From NCBI GenBank assembly GCA_026260175.1, contig JAKCWW010000034.1, forward strand, positions 159,275 through 189,775: a stretch of 30,501 nucleotides of DNA, given 5' to 3'. Each line of letters starts with the position of its first letter. Within the stretch, counting starts at the first letter, position 1. The position numbers were made by a program, and so were the translations under genes. Of this stretch, positions 9,753-18,616 are shown piece by piece. The notes under the pieces are model-generated. The model did not search any database, had not been told where the DNA came from, and saw only the letters and a list, made by a program, of their open reading frames with translations. Source of the DNA: Reticulitermes lucifugus. Lineage: Eukaryota > Arthropoda > Insecta > Blattodea > Rhinotermitidae.

Positions 9753-11890
9753 ATATATTTATGTTTTGTGTGATGAAATTAGCAGCTTGGAAAGGCATAC
9801 TTAGCATATTTTTCAAAATGTTGTCCGGGTAGTTTCCTCTATGACCTTAATATGCATGTATTGTAAATATAACACATATCTCTTTTAGTAAAATCTATAT
9901 TGTGCTGAAATCATGTAGGAGAATTGTGTAGCAACATTCGTAATTTAAAAATATGTCACTTTAAAAATGTAATTAAAAACGTATTATTTTTTATCCGGAT
10001 AAAATATTTCAAACATACATTTCATATAAAAAAGGCATTTATTTATGCCATATGTCTTTGCTTGCTTAATGACTTCTTTGCGCAAGGAGCTAATATCAAT
10101 ATTATTAGTTCGATCTGATATCCATAAAGAGGGAATGTTACATTGGACTAAACAAAGCTCATTTTCTATAGTACTGTTTCTGTTAAGGTTTCACTAATAA
10201 TAAAACTTTTCTTTCGTTTAAAAAAAAATAGGGACAGATGTACAAAACTGTGCATTAATTTAACAAAATCTTCAGTTTCATAAAATATATTCAAAAGACT
10301 CTAGTGGCATTTTGAAAAGGAATATTATAAGAAATGTGTATAGACCAGATAACGCAACTGAATTTGTCACGCAATAAAAACATGCAAAGAGCCTTAATAC
10401 CTGTAGTACTCTAAGCGCAGTTAAAGTAGTATCATTCACACAGGTCAGTGTTTACTGCAAATAGCACATAATGTAGGAGTATTTTATGGTACAGAGATAT
10501 AAGTTCACGTAAATACAAAATGTTATCAGAAGATTGTGGCTTGCCCTTTAGAAATCTCCAGAAACTTCGGTGTATACTTTCTCCTCTTCGCCTCCCTAGC
10601 TTCCTCTCCACGTACAATAACTTCAGACACTCTAGTAAAATGTCTGTTGCTTTCTTCCATACCGAAGCTGTCCGAGGCACTCGTTCCATTCGACACTGAT
10701 AACTACTCCACTACAAAAAACACATTTTTTCAATTTTAGGTATTCGGAATAATTCCGTCAGTCCCTACCCTTCAGTTCGCCATGTCAACAATGGTATTTA
10801 CTGCCATTATTACTTTATTACCGATATTTACATGTACTATTCTGTAAAACCGAAAGTTCCACGCCACGCTCTTGATTAAAACGATACTAACTGATGTCGA
10901 CCTAAGATTAAATATAATTTTCTACCAGTAAATGCACACTCACATTTTACGTACTCCATACACACATTTGTAATCTCACACTGATGTAATTCACAGAAAA
11001 AATAAAAAAATAAGCAACAAATGCAATGACCTTTGCTTCCACTTGCGATCATATGTATAGGCCTAAGTCGCGCTTAACAAATCTGTCTATTCTTACAGTT
11101 CACATTGACTACGCAGACGTCATTGCTACAGATAGGCCCAGGAAAGATAGTTACTTCTGAAAAATAACAAAGAACAAAATTTTTCTTAATACAGAAGTTT
11201 TTGAGGAAGATAAGAGGCTTGTCAGGTGGATCACACACACTAAGAAAACAATGGTCTAGTTCGCCCTACAGTTTGGTAAAATATGAAATTAAAATTGTAG
11301 TTTCCTTTTCATTGGGACATTGGATATATTTCCAACATATTTTATTAAATACTTATGTTCATTATACGAAACATAAATAAACTTCAGAATTCGCGTGGAT
11401 CACCACATTATTGGCTTAGTTTCCATGAAAAGACAAAAATACATAAAAGTTTTATCGTCCTAGGTTTGAATCATTTTAGGACACTAAATGAACAGGCGCC
11501 AGTGCCGCCTACAGCTCCTACGCTACTAAGAAATTTATCAATCCCGTTGAAGTGCTTGATTTATCACCCTTTACTTCTCCTTACATATCTAATCAAATGT
11601 GTGCCTAAAACAACTAATAATTACTAAGGAAGTTTTATTATGAAGAGATAAATAACATTTATTTGTATTTTGTATATAAAAATGTTTGTTATAGACGTTA
11701 AATAATTTAAAGGTGCAACTTATATTTACAAGAACCAAATTTTTGGAAGATTAAATGGTTTATACAGACATGAAATATTTATTTCTGTTTCATGCGATTT
11801 TTTCTTCTTTACCGTCACGGACATAAGTAGAAGTACCTTCACATCGCCTAATATAAATTCCCCATGAAAAGTGATAACGAAATCCTGAAA
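9753..11890. other. Unannotated stretch
   Basis: About 2.1 kb without a recognised gene. The most protein-like frame is a minus-strand ATG-started 85-codon frame at 10432-10689 with a basic middle section (ERKLGRRRGESIHRSF). It has no family match and no splice context, and an overlapping 67-codon frame lies on the plus strand. A 90-codon plus frame (11355-11627) and a 70-codon minus frame (11726-11938) are also unremarkable. AT-rich tracts are common. Confidence 0.45.
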
Positions 11891-12170
11891 GCTGGTGAGG
11901 CGACAAGAATTCGAGAGACACGCGTTTCGAATGTTCACCGAGTTACACTCCGGATTTCTGGACTGAATGTCCTTATTCAGTAAAATCTCCTCGGGATAAT
12001 AGACGCATCAGATAATTCATGTGAACCAACATTTCAGACTGACTCCTGACGATGGAGACGGAGTCGGCCTCTGAAACGATTTTTTTTACATCTGACCTTA
12101 CTGTCAGCCCAAGAAGATTTTATTGAATTCTGTCGCCGTGAAAGCCTCAAGACACGTCAATGTATATATT
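11891..12170 (+). mobile_element. Probable old retroelement fragment carrying a hammerhead-like core
   Basis: The block is GC-richer than its surroundings and contains two structured pieces. On the minus strand, gaacattcgaaacgcgtgtc (11947-11928) has a GAAAC....GTC arrangement like the 3' half of a hammerhead but no proper CTGANGA box. On the plus strand is the core described at 12041-12080. A ggac-tgaat-gtcc hairpin lies between them (about 11961-11973). Placement in a Penelope-like element is inference from the ribozyme-like parts alone. Confidence 0.35.
12041..12080 (+). ncRNA. Degenerate hammerhead core
   Basis: CTGACGA (12046-12052) is followed by an extra T, then GGAGAC / GCCTCT as stem II (five of six pairs, including one G-T) and GAAAC (12073-12077). 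The arrangement, including the extra T, matches the copy at 7528-7572. No 3' strand for stem I and no GTC triplet follow, so it is predicted inactive. The same bases also lie in a wider inverted repeat: tttcaga (12032-12038) with tctgaaa (12070-12076), and gactcc (12041-12046) with ggagtc (12060-12065). Confidence 0.4.
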
Positions 12171-12270
12171 TTCATGTTTCAGTCAGTCGCTTCAGATGTG
12201 TAGGAAATAGTTTGGCAGTATAGGCCCTTGTTTATATGCGCCACTTTTTCATCCACCTCGGATTACAAAG

Positions 12271-12568
12271 ATAAAAGGTAAAGGTAAATCTATCCCTGTC
12301 CACATCGTGAAGACATATAAGGGGATTAGAGGAATAGATCCACTCATTTAAAACCTCGGCGCTAGATGGAGGTCAGTGGTCTACTTCAGAGCCCGGCCGC
12401 TTTAACCCCGGGGAAGGACCCCCGTACATGTAGAAGGATCGGTGGGTTCCAGAGCCGGTGTGGACGTTTTGAAGAATAGAAAAATTTCTTACTTATACAG
12501 GGATTCGAACCCCGGATCGTCCAGCCCGTAACCTAATTACTATACAGACTACGATATCCCGGCTCATG
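12271..12568 (-). mobile_element. SINE-B, near full length, with TSD
   Basis: The insertion is flanked by a 13-bp TSD (12258-12270 and 12569-12581, tcgRattacaaag, 12 of 13 identical). On the minus strand it starts with a tRNA-like head (gagccgggatatcgtagtc) with a B box ggttcgaatcc (12511-12501). A body containing the GC-rich block around 12390-12420 follows, and it ends in a TTTACC-type tail (12275-12290) rather than poly(A). It is the most complete head of the family here, though its body is more diverged than the copies at 12992, 22084 and 28468. Confidence 0.88.
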
Positions 12569-12581
12569 TCGAATTACAAAG

Positions 12582-12991
12582 GAGAACTACGAAATATGAA
12601 GAGCAGAAGGTCCGGTATCCTGTTCGATATTTGAAATGGCTAGGAACAAGTGGGCTTACTTTTTACTGGTTAATAGAGAAAGGACAATCACTTAACTTAA
12701 TGGGTTTTAGACTATTGTCTAACAACTTAAAGAACTATTAATGCTTTTACTTTCAAACGAGGAAAATTTGTTAGTTTTCACAACACTAAAATAATTCACC
12801 TAAATGTGTAAACAGGTGCTGTCTTGATATGTGAAAGTAGCTCAGTACTTTAGCTTTGTGATAGCCTTTTGAGTCATCAGAAGCAACACGTGTTTGGACA
12901 TAAAAATCGACACGCAGCAATTACAAACTAGGACAGGCCTGCTCAACTTTCATGTTGTGCGGGAAACGTCAGTATAATTTGGTCTGCTTGC
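12582..12991. other. Spacer between two SINE-B copies
   Basis: About 410 bases separate two minus-strand SINE-B copies. No gene or other repeat is recognised. Confidence 0.5.
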
Positions 12992-13256
12992 GGTAAAGAT
13001 AAAGGTTAAGTTCACCCTAGAACAGGCCATGAAGGCCCAGAGGGGGAGTAGAGGTATAGCTCTACTCTTTCTTTAACCTCGGCGCTAGATAGGGGTGGGT
13101 GGTCAACGCCATGCCCCGGCCGCTTTACCCCCACAAATGACACGGTACCCACTGTACAGGAGGCTGGGTAAGACCCAGGGCCGGTCTGGACGGGTGCTGA
13201 ATATCTCGCCCCCCCCCGGGATTCGATCACCGGACCGTCCAACCCGTAGCGAGTCT
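12992..13256 (-). mobile_element. SINE-B, 5'-truncated within the tRNA head
   Basis: The minus-strand copy contains the B box region (ggattcgatca on the plus strand, 13219-13229), the full body and the ggtaaa-type tail (plus strand 12992-13008). The A-box part of the head is missing. The conserved hairpin gagtagag-gtatag-ctctactc is at 13046-13067. No convincing TSD was found. Confidence 0.85.
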
Positions 13257-14053
13257 GGCATCATAAAATTCAAAACACAGATTAAGGAAAGAATAAGTGT
13301 ACAAAATATTACATTATGATTTTACCTGTGTATTTTTCTATACGTTATGTGCAATAAAATTATACTGATAACAATGGGAACATTTTATTTAAAAAGTGCA
13401 ATTCACGACCTAGGCTAGGGTGTCGCTATCTTAGCACATTTTTAAAAAATAAGTTAGTTATGTAATATAATGTAACATAATGTAATCTCCATAAATAAAT
13501 ATCTCATTAGGTTTTCAAAATTGCTTCGGCGTTCTAACTCGGCTTTGCCAGGGAAAGGGTTAAAAGTCGTTTTCTAATTTAAAATATCTCCACGGGCAAA
13601 ATGTCGCCCGCGAGCAACGGGTTCAGCTGAGCTGACCCAGCGGAACTTGAACACAATTGGAAAAGTTGGCAGGACACACAGACGTGTTGTCCAAATCTGT
13701 TCGTAGCGACTGTGCCTAAAACCTAAGCCTTGATATTCATCTACTGCAAACACCAACATTGTCGCACACATAATCGTACTACGAACACCAAACTGCAGAT
13801 TATCAGAAAACAGTTTCTCCTGAATTTCTTAAAATATGTGCCTATCCAAACATATTGGAATTAAGCTTAATAGAACTGCGATCTGAGGTATTCACAGCCG
13901 TGAATATGAAGACTGCGGCGTTCAGCGATTTGACGCAATGTAATTTGGTACACTGGTGCAAAGGATTCAGACAAATCTCATGCCACCATCTTCAGGGTAG
14001 CACATTTGTACCCTAAGGACGTGGCAGCAGGTTCCTCCAAATAATTGTTACCT
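13257..14053. other. Unannotated stretch
   Basis: No gene is recognised. It holds a short 10-bp tandem repeat (13460-13486). A 65-codon minus-strand frame (13574-13771) crosses a moderately GC-rich block but has no known motif. Confidence 0.45.
13460..13486 (+). repeat. 10-bp minisatellite, about 2.7 copies
   Basis: Units atgtaatata, atgtaacata and atgtaat follow one another directly with one substitution. Confidence 0.7.
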
Positions 14054-14066
14054 ATCCACCGAATTA

Positions 14067-14329
14067 GCCGATCCCAGTGGCCGTGCGGTATAATGCGTGG
14101 GTCTTCGGCCGCTCGCTTACTAGGATCTTGGGTTCGAATCCCACCGGGGGGCATGGATGTCTGTCTCTTGTGAGTGTTGTGTGATGTCAGGNNNNNNNNN
14201 NNNNNNNNNNNNNNNNNNNNNNNNNNNNNNNNNNNNNNNNNNNNNNNNNNNNNNNNNNNNNNNNNTGAAACCTCGACGAAACGAGGTGGCCCAGGCCCAT
14301 ATAGGGCTGTCGAGCCATACAAAAAAAAA
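14067..14329 (+). mobile_element. SINE-A, full length with internal gap
   Basis: The element runs from gccgatcccagtgg to a 10-A tail and has an A-box-like tggccgtgcgg (14078-14088) and a perfect B box ggttcgaatcc (14131-14141). A 13-bp TSD flanks it (14054-14066 and 14330-14342, atccaccgaaYta, 12 of 13 identical). The middle is 74 Ns. The 3' end carries the family's cctcg-acgaaa-cgagg and ggct-gtcg-agcc stem-loops. It inserted immediately 5' of, or into the head of, a SINE-B copy on the same strand. Confidence 0.92.
14192..14265. other. Assembly gap or masked bases (74 N)
   Basis: The unknown bases fall wholly inside the SINE-A body. In the copy at 27041 the same interval (from cagg to gaaacctcg) is 77 nt; here it is 75 including one known base, so the gap length is realistic. 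Confidence 0.99.
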
Positions 14330-14330
14330 A

Positions 14331-14563
14331 TCCACCGAACTAAACTGTGACATTACAGGGTATTTGCGGTTCGATTCCTGACAGGCGCAAAAGATTTCTC
14401 TCTTCGAAGATTTCAGACCGGGTCTGTGGCCCACCAAGTATCCTATTCAATGGATAACGGGGACTTTCTCACAGGGATAAAGCGGCCGATACATGAAGCT
14501 CTACACTCACGTCCATCTAGTGCCGAAGTTAATAATGAGTGGAGCCATAGCTCCATTCCATAG
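14331..14563 (+). mobile_element. SINE-B, plus strand
   Basis: It has a B box ggttcgattcc (14368-14378), then a body matching the reverse complement of the minus-strand copies: a gtctgtggcccacc block, ataaagcggccg and catctagtgccgaagttaa. The hairpin gagtggag-ccatag-ctccattc is at 14537-14558. The 5' part of the head is missing or displaced by the SINE-A insertion at 14067-14329. It is more diverged than the copies at 22084 and 28468, and so older than the SINE-A that interrupts it. Confidence 0.82.
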
Positions 14564-16177
14564 CACATTCATGTCGTGCATAAGTGGAGGTTCATATATC
14601 TAATCTAAAATTACTTCATTATTTTGAAAAGTAAAGGGTATGGCATAACTGAAGATTTTCAAAATCAATAAAAGAAAGCATTTCGCGTAATTTATTCTTT
14701 AATAATTCAAATTTGACCATATTTTTCTTTACCACTATTGATCAATTGAACCATTTTCATTGGTACAAAGAAGTATTCTAAGTAGTGTTCCTAAAAAACT
14801 GATATATTTTTTACAAGAAAAGTTATCAAAATCTTTTCAATTTTACCCTAATTTTATATCTTTACAATATAACACAATATTTAAGAACACGGGTTCATAT
14901 TATAAATTTTAGTTTGTGTTTTGATTTTAGTGTGTCGCGAGCATCAAAGGTTGTGTTAAAGCCTAAAATTTACCTCCCCTATGACAGAACAAAACAAAGC
15001 TACGGGCACTTCTCTTTGGAGAGATAATGTCTGCGCAGCCGTATTGCTTTAGTCTTTATTTGGAAGGTTTACAGTTCTGTCTTCATTTATCTATTTTCTA
15101 TTTTGATAGAAAGTCATTATACACGATGACCGCCTGCTCCTGTGTTCTTAGCTACTCCCCACTCTTGATCATCTTCACGTCAGATTTGAATCCTTATGAC
15201 CTACAGTCAATGTCGTATCGTAAATAATTTAATTAATCAAAATATTTGCTTTTGAGAAAAGACCATATTTTTCTGATCACCCTATGAATCAGTAGCGGTT
15301 TAGAAGAATGGGGTGAGTGACAATATGCAGGAACTCACCCCTGGTAACACACAAACATTTACTGAGGCACGCGCGAGAGTGACAAACACACGAATGACAC
15401 TGAGGGGGTGAAGCTTAGTAAGGGCGGGGAAGTCAAGTCGTTTCCATTCGCGCCGTTTAATAGATTTTATACAGTTTCAGACAGAGGGAGAAGAGGAAGA
15501 AAGGGAAAATAAATCTGATCCAAATTGCCGCAGTGCTTAAGTCAGCGGTGGAAATCAGGATAGAGTCTGAGATTTTGTTAAACTTTTGTATTTGTAGTTT
15601 ATTTTACAACGCTGTCGGTAACTCTAGAATGTACAGCGGGTAAAGTTTCGATTATAATAAATTGTAGTACTTGTGGAAGAAAACGGTCATGGCCTAAGTA
15701 GAGAAACTATCTCGGCGCTTGTTTAGTCAATTTTGAAATAGTATTTTAAAAAAGTAACATTTCTTCAGCGTCGTGTTTATTTCTAGCAGAGATGCATCTA
15801 GTAAGGCAAATTTGACTGATCAATATGTGTGTGGGTAAAGCTGAAGACAGGGTGCTCAAACACAGGTAAGTCTGTAAATGCACAATTTCTAAAATCACGT
15901 GATGTTTTGCTGACACTGTGGCACATGCGGGAATAACCATTGACCTTAACTACTGACCTACTAATAATCCGAGGATTCATCATTTTTATGTGGGAAGTAC
16001 AGCGGGCATGTAAAGCAATTACTGATGTGAATTCAGCAAGACCAGCAGATTTAGATGTTTATTTTAAATTTTTGATATAACTTAAAAGCTTTAGAGAACA
16101 TTATTTCTACCAGTTAGGGATTTTCCAATCTCTGAGCTCGGAATGGAATAAGAGTCAGGTCCAATTTGAATATAGCA
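14564..16177. other. Unannotated stretch
   Basis: About 1.6 kb, very AT-rich at 14600-14900. Frames of 61-66 codons (15027-15227 plus; 15746-15940 and 15798-15983 minus) have no recognisable motif. No further SINE copy is seen. Confidence 0.5.
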
Positions 16178-16190
16178 GGTATAGAGCCTT

Positions 16191-16419
16191 TTTTTCGTTT
16201 TTCCAAAGGCTCGAGAGCCTAGGCCGCCTCATTTTTTCGAGGCTTCACGATCACACTTTTTAGACACACCACGTTCGGTAGGACTTCTCTGGACGAGGGA
16301 CCAGCTCGTCGCAGACCTGACAACACACAACACAAGAGAGAGACATCCATGCCCCCGGTGGGATTCGAACCCACAATCTTAGTAAGCGAGCGGCCGCAGA
16401 CCCACGCCTTAGACCGCAC
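16191..16419 (-). mobile_element. SINE-A, minus strand, slightly 5'-truncated, with TSD
   Basis: A perfect 13-bp TSD (ggtatagagcctt, 16178-16190 and 16420-16432) brackets the element. On the minus strand it begins at ccgtgcggtct, lacking about 13 bases of the family's 5' end. It carries the B box (ggattcgaacc on plus, 16361-16371) and the full body, and ends in an interrupted A-rich tail. The terminal stem-loop is gcctc-gaaaaaat-gaggc. It supplies the middle of the family consensus that is missing from the copy with Ns. Confidence 0.93.
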
Positions 16420-16837
16420 GGTATAGAGCCTTACCTAACTCAAAAATAAGCAAAGCTTATTTCCTGACTGAAGTTTTTGAGACTTTCTCTAGTGCTGTTA
16501 AAATATCTAACGTTCAAATTCCTCGCCTTATTCCATTCATAAACGTTTAACGTAATTTAATTCATTACAAATTTCGTCAAGGGATTCAGTCATAAAATAA
16601 CCTAACAAACATACATACTAATTATTTTTTACTCTGTAATTATAAACACTAACCCAATATAAAGAATGGCTTCAAATTTCGATTCATTATGAAGAAGAAA
16701 GTCAGTAGTTTGTAAGTAGGTGCTTCGGTTTCATGTCTTGTAATCGCTTTCGCCTACATAAAAATTATTGGGTCATTTAAATACGAATTTTTAGCTGCAT
16801 ATTTTCGGTAACTTAAATTGAGATGTTGAAGTACTCA

Positions 16838-16990
16838 GCTACGTGTTGGATTATCGGCGTTTGATTCTCGAAATGGAAACTTTTGTCCCTTTACTACCAC
16901 TTAGCCCAGACCGTCCGTGGGGCCTGCACAACCTCCCACGCGATGAATATATTGGAAATCTTTCCCGTGGAATAAAAGAACCGAAGGTTC
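16838..16990 (+). mobile_element. SINE-B relic
   Basis: A decayed B box (ggcgtttgattct) is followed by accgtccgtggggcctgcac, acctcccacgcgatgaat and atctttcccgtgg. In order these parallel the SINE-B body, where the equivalents are ccgtccagaccggccctggg and ggaaagagacccggtacc on the opposite strand. Strongly diverged, with no TSD. Confidence 0.5.
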
Positions 16991-17569
16991 AAGCTAACCA
17001 TTTACAGACACGAGACTAAATTTCTATGTATACTTTTAACCCCAATTTCCCTACACGCCAGTAGGGAATTGTTAGTAGCACGTGTACATATTTATTCATT
17101 TATTTAGGTGCTGTTTATTTAAAGGCGGTGTCAGCAGTCGAGGCCACGGTGGAATGATTTTTTAAGAAATAATTGGAAATAATTTGGAATAGGGTGGTCG
17201 TCATTCAATTTGACATGCTATCCCGATATGTTCCTAGATAAGTGGTGACAAACCACTTTGGCAAAATTTCACAATAGCTATTGTGTTGTGGCTCACGTGC
17301 CACATGTGTAAATATCACGATAAGTGGCACGCCTAGCTTCCTACATGATTGTGTAACTTTTTTAGTACATATATAATTTACAAATGTGGCTGCAGGTCCC
17401 CTAAAACAATGCGGCAGACGCTGGTTGGACAATCCTGGCCTAGATAATCTGAGAAGAATCACAAAATGAAGTCCTCCAAGCGAATACGTGAAGCCGGGAA
17501 CTCCATACCAGCAGAGTTCTACCTACACGACTGCCATTTTAGGTACCGCACATGATAAAGAGGGTTGAG
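16991..17569. other. Unannotated stretch with clustered hairpins
   Basis: It contains the hairpin cluster at 17241-17303. An 85-codon minus-strand frame (17205-17462) runs through those hairpins and has no recognised motif. Confidence 0.45.
17241..17303. repeat. Three consecutive short hairpins
   Basis: agtggt/accact (17241-17246 with 17252-17257), the perfect 16-bp palindrome cacaatagctattgtg (17270-17285) and gtggc/gccac (17288-17292 with 17299-17303) lie within 63 bases. A further ataagtggcac follows near 17321. Function unknown. Confidence 0.7.
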
Positions 17570-17690
17570 ACAGCGCAGTAGACGACCGGCGTTTAATTCC
17601 CGGAAAGGACGTATACTTTCGCCACCGCTCTATGCGAACCTGCTGTGGGGCCCACGCAGAATATATTCTTATTGGTAGACGATCAGAAAA
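17570..17690 (+). mobile_element. SINE-B relic
   Basis: The B-box-like ggcgtttaattcccgg is followed by acctgctgtggggcccacgc and aatatattc. It resembles the relic at 16838-16990 and, more distantly, the complete SINE-B copies. Ends undefined. Confidence 0.45.
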
Positions 17691-18343
17691 TGAGGCTGAT
17701 CATTCACCAGAATTACCAGATCTAGAAAAAGTGGAACTTTATATCAACGCCCGTAGACTTACTTGCGACAGGTGCTTAGGAGCGGAGAAATTTCATACTT
17801 AGCTCTAATACATGTAGGCCTTAAGTTGTGATAGCAGTGGGGACTGCTTGAGAGAAAATAGGCCTAGAAGGAAAAAAAAGCCTTCCAATTATATTTCCTG
17901 TATCAAATGGGATCCCAGTTGAGGGGGATGAACGAGAGTGTCAGTAGCAGAAGTTAGAGACGCTTCAGCCCTGTAATTATCTGGGCGGGCCTACTGATGG
18001 TACTGGCACGATTGATCTACAGCGCTGTGCACCTCTGGAAGTGACTGGAACTGCCGCCCTCTGACACACCTTACTCATCTACTGTGCAAATATACCGCTC
18101 AAATTATATGCATTTAACAACTCAAATAATAATGCTATATGTCTCAGTGGCCTACGTAGGTTTTCACTTTGGACCGCTCACTTTTTCACTACATGTACAT
18201 AGAATTTCAATTTGAACTGCTTACATCAACACTCTTAAGCACGGAATAGGCTGTCAAAACTATCGGACTTACTAAAGGCGTCTGCAGAGCCCGGGTATTA
18301 TATTTGGTCCTTTTCAGAACTTATTATGCTTGTAATATGGAAG
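17691..18343. other. Unannotated stretch
   Basis: No gene or known repeat was recognised. A TAGGCCTA octamer lies at 17859-17866. Confidence 0.45.
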
Positions 18344-18616
18344 ACACTAGGTCCTCGCAGCCAAGTTGCTGAAAATTGAAGTCGTCTGGGATGTTAAGCC
18401 GTGTAGACTGGTAAATATTTACCGACGTTTCGAAGGCACTACCTGCAAATTACCAGCCGAGATGATTCAATATCCCAAAAGACTCGAATCTTCAACGTGT
18501 TATAGATGTGTGCTATTTATCCGCACCAGATCTTTAAAAAAGAAAATTATACAAGTCTCAACATTCAAGACATCTGAGTTGTTAGGCCATGATACCTGGT
18601 AAATATTTACCAGTCG
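18344..18616 (+). mobile_element. Dispersed-repeat fragment with paired palindromes
   Basis: The plus-strand frame 18366-18602 reads VWDVKPCRLVNIYRRFEGT. From memory, peptides of this kind (VWDV.PC.LV.IYRRF.GT) recur in arthropod protein sets as translations of a dispersed repeat, and no catalytic domain is present. The palindrome ggtaaatatttacc occurs at 18410-18423 and again at 18598-18611. Each is preceded by a related 17-mer starting gttaRgcc. The fragment is therefore built of two related half-units 188 bases apart. I cannot assign it to a transposon class. Confidence 0.45.

Noticed and set aside
10432..10689. ATG-started 85-codon minus-strand frame with a basic region
   Set aside because: Frames of this length are expected several times in the window; no family, splice or promoter evidence.
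11928..11947. Hammerhead on the minus strand (gaaacgcgtgtc)
   Set aside because: GAAAC and GTC are present, but the upstream ctcggtga does not fit CTGANGA and no stem I partner is seen.
13012..13319. Overlapping frames of 76 and 74 codons on opposite strands
   Set aside because: Both run through the SINE-B copy at 12992-13256; their length comes from its GC-rich body.
13978..14437. Frames of 74-114 codons on both strands across 14120-14320
   Set aside because: They read through the 74-N gap and SINE-A; the residues in the gap are unknown.
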